In this document: piece after piece, positions 29,359 through 37,749 of the stretch
How the letters are laid out: every line of letters begins with the position of its first letter
How positions within the stretch are numbered: position 1 is the first letter of the stretch
Origin: Candidatus Scalindua sp. SCAELEC01
GTDB taxonomy: Bacteria > Planctomycetota > Brocadiia > Brocadiales > Scalinduaceae
Direction: 5' to 3'
DNA length: 64,000 bases
Assembly: GCA_004282745.1 (NCBI GenBank)
Contig: SHMT01000017.1
Span: forward strand, 1 to 64,000
The notes under the pieces: generated by a model
The model's input: the letters and a program-made list of their open reading frames with translations, nothing else
Databases searched by the model: none
What the model was told of the DNA's origin: nothing
Translations under genes and position numbers: made by a program

Positions 29359-30566
29359 TAGCTAAAGTCGTCAATTAACATTACCTCTACCCTATCACCG
29401 ACTTTAAATCTCTCAACCTTTTCATCTATAATGAGCAGACTATTTGCCTTTGTCGTTGAAAACAGATCGCCTGAACCATGCCAATCGACAGGGGAAACTA
29501 CCCACCTGTTCTCCAGATATCTCAAGAGCGCAGGTCTATATTCTCGACGCTTCTTTTTCATCGTAATGCTTTGTTCCAGTTCGGCAAGGAGTATCTGGTT
29601 GTGATAACGGGTAAATCCCATCATCTTTTTTATACACGGCCTTACAAACAGTTCAAAGGTGACCATAGTAGATACTGGATTACCAGGTAGGGCAAAAATC
29701 ACCTTCTCCCCTATCTTACCAAAAACCGTTGGTTTTCCTGGTCGGAGAGCGACCTTCTCAAAAAAAATTGTGATACCGAGGTCTTTCAGTACCTCTCCAA
29801 CAAGGTCGAATTCACCCATTGAAACCCCACCGGACAAAATAAGGATGTCTTTTTTTAAACCTTTTTGGACCAAACTCCTTATCTTACTTTTCTGGTCACT
29901 TGCTATTCCTAAAATCTCTACATCCCCTATTGTTCTTCGGACCTGAGCAGCCAGTGAATAACTATTACTATTACGTATCTGCCATGGTTTCGGTTTTTTT
30001 GCTACCGAAACCAACTCATCCCCTGTCGATATAATTCCAACACTGGGTACCGAAAAGACCTGAACGGTGTCGGCACCAACGGTGGCGAGTATACCGATTT
30101 CAGGAGGCCTTATCTTGGCCCCTTTCCGGAGAACGATCTTTCCTGCCCGCAAATCTTCACCCTTTTTTGCGATATTACCTCCTTTTTTGATGGTTTTCAG
30201 CAAACGAACACCTGTTTTGCCGTCGCACGGCCTTGTCTCCTCAACCTTTATTACGGAATCCGCCCCTTTCGGAACTACGGAACCTGTCATGATCTTGGCC
30301 GCTTCTCCACTGCGAATGGTTTTCTTCGGATTGTATCCAGCACGGATGTTCTCAACTACCACAAGATCTACGGGTGTTTTCGTCGTGTTTTTTGCAATTA
30401 CCGCATAACCATCCATAGCAGCCCTGTTAAATGGTGGCATGTCTGAATCGGCCTTTATGTTCTCTGCCAGACATAACCCTTGAGCGTTTTGTAATGGTAC
30501 ATTTTTCGATGGCAATGTTTTTACCTTTTTCAGGACAATCTGTATAGCCTTATCTACACTTATCAT
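29358..30566 (-). CDS. moeA: Molybdopterin molybdenumtransferase MoeA
   Basis: 402 residues, full length. MoeA inserts molybdate into adenylylated molybdopterin in the cytoplasm. Landmarks: DMPPFNRAAMDGYAV, GEAAKIMTGSVVPKGADSVIKVEET, PSVGIISTGDELV, ILSGGVSMGEFDLVGEVL, FALPGNPVSTMVTFELFVRP and a C-terminal domain IV. GGAGGG lies seven bases before the ATG. The stop codon TAG is made of the TA target plus the first base of element A, so the insertion set the present 3' end. No other molybdenum cofactor genes are in the window. Confidence 0.95.
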   Translation of the reverse strand: MISVDKAIQIVLKKVKTLPSKNVPLQNAQGLCLAENIKADSDMPPFNRAAMDGYAVIAKNTTKTPVDLVVVENIRAGYNPKKTIRSGEAAKIMTGSVVPKGADSVIKVEETRPCDGKTGVRLLKTIKKGGNIAKKGEDLRAGKIVLRKGAKIRPPEIGILATVGADTVQVFSVPSVGIISTGDELVSVAKKPKPWQIRNSNSYSLAAQVRRTIGDVEILGIASDQKSKIRSLVQKGLKKDILILSGGVSMGEFDLVGEVLKDLGITIFFEKVALRPGKPTVFGKIGEKVIFALPGNPVSTMVTFELFVRPCIKKMMGFTRYHNQILLAELEQSITMKKKRREYRPALLRYLENRWVVSPVDWHGSGDLFSTTKANSLLIIDEKVERFKVGDRVEVMLIDDFS

Positions 30567-30786
30567 AAACCCTCCTTCAAACCATGTATTGGTATCTCTG
30601 ATTCATGTGAAAAATACAAATAGTATTATTTGACAGAAAATGACTAGTTGTCATACCTAAATTTCACTTTGGCAAAATTCTCTTTGTATTGGTATAAAAA
30701 AGAAGCACATTGTAAACAGACAGTACAAATATATCAACAATCAAAGATTCTTGCACACAATGCACTAATTTGTAACAGTCTAAATA

Positions 30787-31111
30787 GTGTCTGAACGAAA
30801 ACCCTGTGTTTGAATGAAAAGTGCCTAGGTACAAGGCGCGTAATATACTCATCGCAAATTGGTTTTCGGTTTTCAGATCCCGATTTCACCAGACCTTTAG
30901 ATCTTTCTCAATCAAAATATCCTCGCCTTGATAGCACCAAGGCTCTGGTTTTGTTCAATCGAAAAATCAAAATTTCAGGCAAACTCTTGCCCAGAAATTC
31001 CAAAAATCAATTCGCGATGAGTATAATTTCGTAACCGGAACGTACAATTGTACTTGAGGATTGCGAAATTATTGCAGCAACGCAGTAGATGGGTAGTTTT
31101 CGTTCAAACAC
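30787..31111. mobile_element. Element A copy interrupted by element B
   Basis: The left end GTGTCTGAACGAAAACCC and the right end, inverted, GTGTTTGAACGAAAACTACC are flanked by TA on both sides (30785-30786 and 31112-31113). Removing the inner element B plus one TA leaves exactly 145 bases and restores the GGCGCGTAATAATTTCG junction seen in the 29214 copy. The inner centre is the palindrome GTACAATTGTAC. Confidence 0.85.
30846..31023. mobile_element. Element B, 178 bp copy nested in element A
   Basis: The terminal inverted repeats are TACTCATCGCAAATTGG plus TTTTCGG on the left and, inverted, TACTCATCGCGAATTGA plus TTTTTGG on the right. TA duplications flank it at 30844-30845 and 31024-31025. 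The insertion point falls in the middle of element A. The core has no convincing coding sequence. Confidence 0.85.
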
Positions 31112-31265
31112 TAAATAAGAAGCTGGCAAGGGCAAACCTCTCTACTAATTTCACCTTGACAACAAATACCGCAAACATTACATTAGTACGATTGATACAG
31201 CATTGTGTCTCCGATGTAATCTTGTACATATGGTGTAACGTTACGGTGGTCCCTAATGATTGACC

Positions 31266-31311
31266 TTAGGACCCAGGAAAGAACAACAAGTTATTCTTTC
31301 CTGGGTCCTAA
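31266..31311. repeat. Element C foldback (46 bp)
   Basis: TTAGGACCCAGGAAAGAA, a short centre, then its near-perfect reverse complement ending GGGTCCTAA. The arm carries CCAGGAAAGAATAACTTG, the same 18-mer as the left end of the 224 bp element at 48512-48735. No T-run follows on either side, so it is not a good intrinsic terminator. It is best read as two fused ends of element C. Confidence 0.65.
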
Positions 31312-31373
31312 ATCGGTCGGGGAGTACTAGGAGCAGGGTTTATTAGTGTGTAAAGGAGTTTTTCGAGTGTATT

Positions 31374-31424
31374 AACCTTACTGGCGAAGAGGGCTTTGTC
31401 GTATCTTTGCAGTAAGGTTTTTTT
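31374..31424 (+). terminator. Terminator-like hairpin in the leader of the histidine kinase gene
   Basis: AACCTTACTG pairs perfectly with CAGTAAGGTT across a 26-base loop and is followed at once by seven T residues. It lies 40 bases before the kinase ATG and points into it, so it could end an upstream transcript or act as a leader attenuator. Confidence 0.55.
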
Positions 31425-31463
31425 ATGGAGTCTCGTTTGCCGTGGAATCAGGTTGATTGAATA

Positions 31464-32924
31464 ATGAAATTTACCATATTTAAAAGATTGACATTTGGCT
31501 ATATAGCAATAATGTTGTTGGTCATTTTTCTCGGTATCTATGTAACCTTCAAGTTGAACCAATTGAATCTGCTTACACGATCGATAGCTTCTGTTGACGG
31601 CTCAATCATAAATCGAATTGAACATATGTTAGATACGATGTATTCTCAGGTAAGTTTTGGAAAAAAATATCTGATTTCAAAGGACAAGGATTTTTATAAG
31701 CAGTTTGTTGAGATGGAAGGATATTTTAAAGCGGACATGGAAGCCCTTGAACCTTTTCTTTCGGGTACGGACAACGAATCGATGTATTCTGAGACGACTA
31801 AATTGTATGATAGGTATATCTCTCAATTTAAAAATGAGCATAAGTTCATAGAAACAGGTCAGGAATATCCAGCGGACCAATATGGGACGGATAAGGAAAC
31901 AATAATCGATCAGATGAATCAGAAACTGGTTAAAATTAATAAGATAGCACGGTTAGCCACCTATAATAAAATTTATGAAGCAAATAAAATTAGTTCCCGT
32001 GTATTAAAGGTTGTGGCCATTACGGCGGTATTGACGGTCATTATCGGAGTCTTGATTTCCTTTTTCAATACAAAAATCATTAACCGTTCTGTTTTGCTTT
32101 TAAAGGACAGGACAAAGGAGATTGCCAAAGGTAAATTTGCAAAAATCGAAGATATCACCTCGCCTCCAGAAATTAAAGAACTGGCTGATTCTTTTAATCT
32201 TATGTGTGAACGGTTAAAGGAGATTGATGAACTAAAGGAAGATTTTGTCAGCCATATTTCTCACGAGCTTCGGACTCCTTTGACAGCCATTAGAGAGGCA
32301 ACCAGTATGCTTCTTGACGGTGTATTTGCAGATGAACAGGAAAAACGGCACGAACTTTTGACGGTTTTACATGAAGAGTGTGAAAGATTAATACATTTAG
32401 TTAATAGTATACTTGATCTTTCCTGCATGGAGGCCAAGATGGTAGGTTACCATATGAAGGAGTGCAACATCTTTCCGGTAATTCAAAAAAGTGTTTTACA
32501 TATTGCACCGATTGCTCGACGAAAACACATTAATCTTGAGCTGAAACCTCCGCAAGAGATGCCTCTGGTAAAAATTGATCAAGAGAGGATTGGGCAGGTA
32601 ATGGAAAACCTGTTGGGAAATGCCTTAAAATTTACCAATAACGGTGGTACGGTTATTGTCGTTTGCGGTTGTCGAGAGGAGAATGGTAGGGATAATATTG
32701 AAATTTCGGTTTCTGATAACGGTTGCGGGATTTTACGAGAAAATCTAGAAAATATCTTTGATAAATTTGTGCGAATAGAAAGTGGTGAAAAAACCATAAG
32801 AGGGACAGGCCTTGGCCTTTCTATAGCTAAGCATGTTGTAACTGCGCATGGAGGAATGATATGGGCTCAAAGCAAACCTGGGGAGGGAAGCACTTTTTCT
32901 TTTACGTTACCTGTCTCATGTTGA
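31464..32924 (+). CDS. Membrane sensor histidine kinase, QseE/GlrK-like layout
   Basis: 486 residues. The first membrane segment is at about 12-32, an extracytoplasmic helical sensor region runs to 170, the second segment is at about 175-200, and HAMP at 200-255. The HisKA domain has the phospho-accepting His in SHISHELRTPL near residue 268. HATPase boxes: N in MENLLGNALKFTNNGG, G1 in VSDNGCGI, and G2 in GTGLGLSIAKH. The gene overlaps the lipoprotein gene by 64 bases, and a sigma-54 response regulator follows. This kinase-lipoprotein-regulator order matches GlrK/QseE, QseG and GlrR/QseF of enterobacteria. A terminator-like hairpin lies in its leader. Confidence 0.93.
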   Translation: MKFTIFKRLTFGYIAIMLLVIFLGIYVTFKLNQLNLLTRSIASVDGSIINRIEHMLDTMYSQVSFGKKYLISKDKDFYKQFVEMEGYFKADMEALEPFLSGTDNESMYSETTKLYDRYISQFKNEHKFIETGQEYPADQYGTDKETIIDQMNQKLVKINKIARLATYNKIYEANKISSRVLKVVAITAVLTVIIGVLISFFNTKIINRSVLLLKDRTKEIAKGKFAKIEDITSPPEIKELADSFNLMCERLKEIDELKEDFVSHISHELRTPLTAIREATSMLLDGVFADEQEKRHELLTVLHEECERLIHLVNSILDLSCMEAKMVGYHMKECNIFPVIQKSVLHIAPIARRKHINLELKPPQEMPLVKIDQERIGQVMENLLGNALKFTNNGGTVIVVCGCREENGRDNIEISVSDNGCGILRENLENIFDKFVRIESGEKTIRGTGLGLSIAKHVVTAHGGMIWAQSKPGEGSTFSFTLPVSC

Positions 32925-33493
32925 TCGTGATTGGGATACAGGGGTGTGCAATCTTTCCTGAAAAACATCAAGATAAAGACTCTTATAATAATTCGGAAAT
33001 TTCAATGAGTGTTGAGGAGAGCAAAGCTATGGGCGAGAGTTCGATACCGGATGCAGAGTTGCTTAGTATGTTTCCTCAATTTGCAAGAAAATGGCAGGGG
33101 ATGCAGAAACTTGCAAAGGCAAGGGTTCTCATGTTGAATGGATACCATAGTTCATCACTGAGGGGGAATAAAGAGGTGCTCAGATTGTTTCCACGGTCAC
33201 TGGGAGATCAGGCTCTTTTTCAAATGGGCTTAAACTATGCCCATTCTGGGAATCCCGATCGCAATTACAAAAAATCCAAAAAATGTTTTCAGAGAATATT
33301 AAAAGAGTATCCCGATAGTGATATTAGAGATAAGGCTGGAATCTGGGTTTTGTTTCTCCAAGAGATGATAGAGAAGAATAGGGAAATTAATAATTTACAA
33401 AATCAGTTAGAAGGTTTACAATACCAGATCGAGAGGTTAAAAGAAGTTGACCTCGGGATTGAAGAGAAAAAGAGAGAATTGTTGCTCAATTGA
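32861..33493 (+). CDS. Lipoprotein between kinase and regulator, QseG-like
   Basis: 210 residues. The ATG at 32861, inside the kinase gene, has GGAGGA seven bases upstream and gives a lysine-containing n-region, a hydrophobic core and the lipobox GIQGC, so it is preferred over the ATG at 32918. The mature part holds a TPR-like stretch (ALFQMGLNYAHSGNPD ... CFQRILKEYPDSD) and ends in a coiled coil (NLQNQLEGLQYQIERLKE). Similarity to QseG is by position and type, not by a recognised signature. It could monitor or scaffold the kinase in the periplasm. Confidence 0.8.
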   Translation: MGSKQTWGGKHFFFYVTCLMLIVIGIQGCAIFPEKHQDKDSYNNSEISMSVEESKAMGESSIPDAELLSMFPQFARKWQGMQKLAKARVLMLNGYHSSSLRGNKEVLRLFPRSLGDQALFQMGLNYAHSGNPDRNYKKSKKCFQRILKEYPDSDIRDKAGIWVLFLQEMIEKNREINNLQNQLEGLQYQIERLKEVDLGIEEKKRELLLN

Positions 33494-33510
33494 TTAAGGG
33501 GAAGAGGTAC

Positions 33511-34866
33511 ATGAACACTATTATGGTTGTCGACGATGACCAGAATATCCTCAAGGTGATAAAAATGAGATTAGAGGCGAATGACTATCAAGTATCGACA
33601 GCTTTTCAGGCGACCAATGCGGTGAAGATAGCTCAAGACAGGATGGTTGATCTGGCGCTTGTAGACCTCAAGCTTGCGGATGATAGTGGTATTGATCTAA
33701 TGGAAAACCTCCTTCAGATTAATCCTGAAATGCCCATTATTATCCTTACCTCCCATGGCACTATTGAGACTGCAGTAGAGGCAATGAAAAAAGGGGCTTT
33801 CGGTTATGTGACGAAGCCCTTTAACTACCAAGAACTTCTGTTGCAGATAAAAAACGGTTTGCAGAGGGACAGCTTCCTGGAGAAGCCCAATCCGTCCGGA
33901 AAAGTAATGGAAGAGAGTGGAGGTTTTGAGAATATTGTCGGAAATAGTGAAAAAATAAAAAAAATTTTCGAACAGGTAATTCAAGCCTCAAAAACGGATT
34001 CCCATGTCCACATTTATGGAGAAAGTGGGACGGGAAAGGAGTTGATTGCCAAGTGTTTACACCAGACAAGCTCAAGAAAAGAGCAGCCATTTGTTGCGAT
34101 TAATTGTGCCGCTATTCCTGAAGCACTTTTTGAAAGCGAACTTTTTGGTTATGAGAAAGGGGCATTTACGGGGGCCAACCAAAAGAAAAAGGGAATTTTT
34201 TCTCAGGCACATACGGGCACTCTGTTTTTAGATGAAATATCTGAAATGCCTTTGTCTCTGCAGGCAAAGCTGCTTCGCGTTCTAGAGGATACCGTGTTTT
34301 ATCCTTTGGGAGGAGAGAGCACCATCCAAGTGGATGTTAGAATAATTGTGGCTTCGAATAAAGATTTAAAGAAAGAGGTAGAGAATGGTACTTTTCGAGA
34401 AGACCTCTATTATCGTGTTCACGTTATCAATATAAAATTACCTCCCCTTAGAGAAAGGAAAGAGGACATCCCGCTTCTGGCAAGGTATTTCCTAAAAAAA
34501 TACACGAGTACTATGAATAAAAAGATCAAAGATTATTCTTCAGCAGCCTTACAAAAAATGATGTTACACCATTGGCCTGGTAATGTAAGAGAACTAGAAA
34601 ATACCGTAGAGTATGCAGTTGTTATGGCTGTAGGAGACGTTATTACCGATGATCTGATCCTCTCTTCCCATGAAGACGTAAGCGAGGGGTTAAAATGTCT
34701 TAAGTCCGCTAAGGAGGACTTTGAAAAAGATTATCTTGTACAGCTTATTGGACTTACTCACGGTAATGTTAGCCAGGCAGCAAAGTTGGCAGGAAAATAT
34801 AGAGCTGATTTATATGAGCTCTTAAAAAAATACGATCTAAAACCCATCAATTTTCGGAAAAAGTGA
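33511..34866 (+). CDS. Sigma-54-dependent response regulator, QseF/GlrR-like
   Basis: 451 residues from the ATG at 33511, preceded by AAGGGGAAGAGG; an upstream TTG is unnecessary. The receiver has DDD, the phospho-acceptor Asp in LALVDLKLAD and Lys in VTKPF. The AAA+ domain has Walker A GESGTGKEL, the sigma-54 loop GAFTGA and Walker B LFLDEISEM. The C-terminal helix-turn-helix (GNVSQAAKLAGKYRADLYELL) is of the Fis type found in QseF/GlrR. It is very likely phosphorylated by the kinase two genes upstream and would activate sigma-54 promoters; none was found with confidence in the window. Confidence 0.93.
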   Translation: MNTIMVVDDDQNILKVIKMRLEANDYQVSTAFQATNAVKIAQDRMVDLALVDLKLADDSGIDLMENLLQINPEMPIIILTSHGTIETAVEAMKKGAFGYVTKPFNYQELLLQIKNGLQRDSFLEKPNPSGKVMEESGGFENIVGNSEKIKKIFEQVIQASKTDSHVHIYGESGTGKELIAKCLHQTSSRKEQPFVAINCAAIPEALFESELFGYEKGAFTGANQKKKGIFSQAHTGTLFLDEISEMPLSLQAKLLRVLEDTVFYPLGGESTIQVDVRIIVASNKDLKKEVENGTFREDLYYRVHVINIKLPPLRERKEDIPLLARYFLKKYTSTMNKKIKDYSSAALQKMMLHHWPGNVRELENTVEYAVVMAVGDVITDDLILSSHEDVSEGLKCLKSAKEDFEKDYLVQLIGLTHGNVSQAAKLAGKYRADLYELLKKYDLKPINFRKK

Positions 34867-35253
34867 AGACTGTTTCATACAGGCGAAACGTCTTAAACCT
34901 TCCCGCTTCTCGTCTTACCACATAAATCTGAGTAACGTTAACCAACTGTATGAAATAACCTTCTCTTGAAACAGCAACAGCAACTACCATTTAAGAATTA
35001 AATACGACAAATCTTCTTTACCCGCTGTAGGAAAATCCCTTCGATTAGTCTGTTTTCTTATCGATATCATAAGTGCTGTAATTTGTTTGAAAACAAATAG
35101 ATAGAGATTTTGTGTCAATTCGGTATACCGTTAGCTGCTCCACTTCAATAGGAAGTACGTTGCAATGATAAGGACCACAATAGGTGTGAGGAATTGTGGG
35201 AAAAAGAAGAGAGATTCTTATTTTACGAAGATCTGTATTTAGGGGGAAGTGCG
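34867..35253. other. Intergenic stretch without a clear gene
   Basis: About 390 bases. A loose inverted pair (TTTCATACAG near 34873 and CTGTATGAAA near 34946) is the only structure noted. No sigma-54 promoter with the proper GG-N10-GC spacing was found, despite the regulator upstream. Confidence 0.4.
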
Positions 35254-35559
35254 ATGAAAAAAAACCGATTAAAATCTTTTGTTTTGATAATAAATAATCT
35301 CAGTTGTATGGTGATTTTTGGGTTGGCAACTATGAGTCTTATCTCTCCAGGTTTTTTTGTTACCCATAAAGATAATTCAACAGAGGCGGAGAGTATGGAG
35401 ATGCAATCTGAAACTATTTCAAAGCGTGAAGTTGAATTTGGGTTAAGGGGTCAAACGAAGTCTAGGGGAAAAAATGTAGTAGATACGGGGAGAGATGTGG
35501 GGATATTGGATAGTGTGCAGCGGGGTGATTGGACGTTTGTGTCTGTGCTAGCCCAGTAG
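35254..35559 (+). CDS. Small exported protein of unknown function
   Basis: 101 residues from the ATG at 35254, which has AGGGGGAAG just upstream; the frame extends 60 bases further but without a better start. An N-terminal KKNRLK and a hydrophobic stretch (residues 8-35) suggest a signal peptide or membrane anchor. The mature part is polar and charged, with no recognised domain. It lies downstream of the sigma-54 regulator, so it might be a target, but that is a guess. Confidence 0.55.
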   Translation: MKKNRLKSFVLIINNLSCMVIFGLATMSLISPGFFVTHKDNSTEAESMEMQSETISKREVEFGLRGQTKSRGKNVVDTGRDVGILDSVQRGDWTFVSVLAQ

Positions 35560-35697
35560 AATTGCTCAAGGCAATAGAGAAAGTTGTGTAGGCCTGGTTG
35601 CGTGAGGGAGACCATATTCCCTTTTTTTCTGTCTGTTATATCAATTAGAGGTGTAGGATTTAAACCGAAATGGTCTACTTTTGTCTGGATTCTAGTT

Positions 35698-36081
35698 ATG
35701 ATTAAAAGAAATGGTTGGTCAAGTGAAGCGAAATGCATAGAGCGGCGCGCTCAGAAAAGATTAGAGCTTTCCCTGCTCGTATTGCTGCCTAACCAGAAAG
35801 TTAAATCTAAGAATATTAGTTCTGCTGGTGTTTATTTTGAGATAGTTGCGGATTATAATAGGGCGTATTATCTTGGGAAAAGTGTTAAATTTGAAATAGT
35901 GGCAGCAACAACATCAACTATGCTTCCCCTGAGGTCGATAAGGCTGAGTGGGAGTGGAAAAATTATTAGAAAAGCCCTCATACGCAGCAGTTTGCACGAA
36001 AAAGTTTGGGGTATTGCAGTGCGATTTGATGAAAGACTTGAGATTGTATACGATCCTATCGGTTTTCCCCGTTATGCATGA
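35698..36081 (+). CDS. PilZ-like domain protein
   Basis: 127 residues from an ATG at 35698. The frame is open to 35584 but the upstream part does not look coding, and no clear ribosome binding site marks either start. The PilZ signatures for cyclic di-GMP binding are visible: RRAQKR (RxxxR) near residue 15 and NISSAGVYF (the D/NxSxxG motif) near residue 37, followed by beta-strand-like sequence. A GGDEF protein is encoded at 38841, which could supply the ligand. The target process is unknown. Confidence 0.65.
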   Translation: MIKRNGWSSEAKCIERRAQKRLELSLLVLLPNQKVKSKNISSAGVYFEIVADYNRAYYLGKSVKFEIVAATTSTMLPLRSIRLSGSGKIIRKALIRSSLHEKVWGIAVRFDERLEIVYDPIGFPRYA

Positions 36082-36367
36082 TGGGGTGAATGCTATTATT
36101 TTTTACCATTTCCCCTGGCAAAATTAGAGCGAATAGATGATGAGCAATAGCTTTACTCAGATGGACGACTTATTCGTACGGCATTATTTTGCTATCTTAT
36201 CCCATTGACATTTTATTGTGTATTTGTTACCATGTATGCTCTTATGTCGTTGTCAGTGATTATTGGGTGTAAGCTTGAGGGCTTAGTTGCTTATCCATTC
36301 TCGGGCTAGGAAATCTCTCCAGCGAGCTTTTTGATATTTTTGTTGATCTGGCGTTTTTAAGTCTGTT

Positions 36368-37474
36368 ATGAAAAAAATCTTGTTATTTCAGTTTTTCCTT
36401 ATTATTTTTCTGATTGCTGTTTTTGAAACAACCTCTTATGGTTCGAGTAAGTTTAAGGAATACTATAATCAGGCAATTGAATATTATAAGCAGGGCAAAT
36501 ATGATCAGGCGGGAAAGCAATTTGAAATGGCATTAGATCTGAAACCGAACGATGCGTATGCACTTTATGGTCTTGGAAATACCTATTATTGCAAGGCAAA
36601 ATACGATGAGGCCATAAAAATTTACAAGAAGGCTATCAGTAAAAATCCTGACTATGCGAAGGTTCATTACTCATTATCCCTTGCCTATAATAAGATGGGT
36701 ATGACGCGCGAGGCCGAAAAGGAGAAAAAGATTTTCAGGAAGATATCACAAGGTGAAAAAGGGGCTGGAAAATCTTCAGATAAGGTGACAGCGTCTCGCG
36801 CTCCAGTGAAAGTAAGTGAACATTCTTCTGCAGCTGAACGTGACCGATCAGGGTTTGGTCTTGCGACAGGGGATAAACATGGTGAGCAAGAGCACTCTGA
36901 TTTTGGCAGAACCCAGGGAAAGGTTGCAGATAAAGACAAGCACGGCGACACTGACGAGCAATCACATGCGGTAGGAGAGAAGTCTGCGATTAGTACAAAA
37001 GCGGATCAGGCTCCAGTTGGTACACATGGGGGGAAGTCCGAGCATAGTGAGCAGACAGCCTCCCAAGGAGCAAAAGCGGACCACACCTTTGGTAAAAAAG
37101 CACCTGTTGATCAACGTGCAGCACCTAAAGAGCGTGCACCCATTGAACATCGCGATGCAACAAATATGCACGTTACCAGCACACATGGCACAAAGAAACA
37201 TCTTAAAAAGGATGATACGCACTCTATCTTTCAAGGTTATACGAAAGAGTCCACTAAACCAAAATCTAGCCTATTTGCAAAAAAACAGGGAAAATTTTCT
37301 GGGTCTCGCCTGAGCCCGACTGTCTATGTTAGGAGTGAATGGACCAAATCAAGGATACATAAGATTCTTATTTGTGTCATTGGTTATGTTTTTGTAACTC
37401 AAATGTGGCTTAGCGTTATCGCCTTCTTCGGGTTTATCGTCTGGAGAATAAGAAAAAAAAATCTAGTTGGCTGA
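36368..37474 (+). CDS. TPR protein with low-complexity linker and C-terminal membrane anchor
   Basis: 368 residues. A signal-like hydrophobic segment (5-22) precedes two to three TPR units (EYYKQGKYDQAGKQFEMALDL, AYALYGLGNTYYCKAKYDEA). A long region from about 125 to 310 is rich in Lys, His, Asp, Ser and Gly with loose repeats (DKHGEQEHSD, DKHGDTDEQSH). A membrane segment near 335-358 and a basic tail end the protein. The His/Asp-rich linker might bind metal. The likely topology is a periplasmic body held by the C-terminal anchor. No functional family is recognised. Confidence 0.7.
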   Translation: MKKILLFQFFLIIFLIAVFETTSYGSSKFKEYYNQAIEYYKQGKYDQAGKQFEMALDLKPNDAYALYGLGNTYYCKAKYDEAIKIYKKAISKNPDYAKVHYSLSLAYNKMGMTREAEKEKKIFRKISQGEKGAGKSSDKVTASRAPVKVSEHSSAAERDRSGFGLATGDKHGEQEHSDFGRTQGKVADKDKHGDTDEQSHAVGEKSAISTKADQAPVGTHGGKSEHSEQTASQGAKADHTFGKKAPVDQRAAPKERAPIEHRDATNMHVTSTHGTKKHLKKDDTHSIFQGYTKESTKPKSSLFAKKQGKFSGSRLSPTVYVRSEWTKSRIHKILICVIGYVFVTQMWLSVIAFFGFIVWRIRKKNLVG

Positions 37475-37683
37475 TTCTTTTTTATCCTACCTACCTCTAT
37501 TATACATTTCCAAAGGTTACCCGTCGTTTTGTCTGATACAAAGTTTAGTTGGATATTTTCAGAGGCCTAACATGTTTTGGTCATAAGCTATTAGCGTCTA
37601 AACAATCGAAATTCCGTTTTAGCATATCTCTTTTCCTGGGCCCTTAGAGAGAAAAAATCTTTTTTTGGTGTAATTTTTTGTGC

Positions 37684-37689
37684 TATAAT
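37684..37689 (+). promoter_or_regulatory. Possible -10 box upstream of cobT
   Basis: TATAAT stands 60 bases before the cobT ATG. The -35 region is only T-rich, so this is a weak promoter call. No cobalamin riboswitch is present in the 275-base gap before cobT. Confidence 0.3.
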
Positions 37690-37749
37690 GCACGTTTTTA
37701 TCTTTGCAAACGGTTATCTGCGTTCCTTGTTGAGTGACGAACCACTTGA

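Noticed and set aside
31266-31311. Long hairpin as an intrinsic terminator.
   Set aside because: There is no T-run on either strand, and its arm matches the end of the 224 bp element at 48512.
35130-35180. Possible sigma-54 promoter before the small exported protein gene.
   Set aside because: The GG and GC dinucleotides are nine rather than ten bases apart, and the surrounding consensus is absent.
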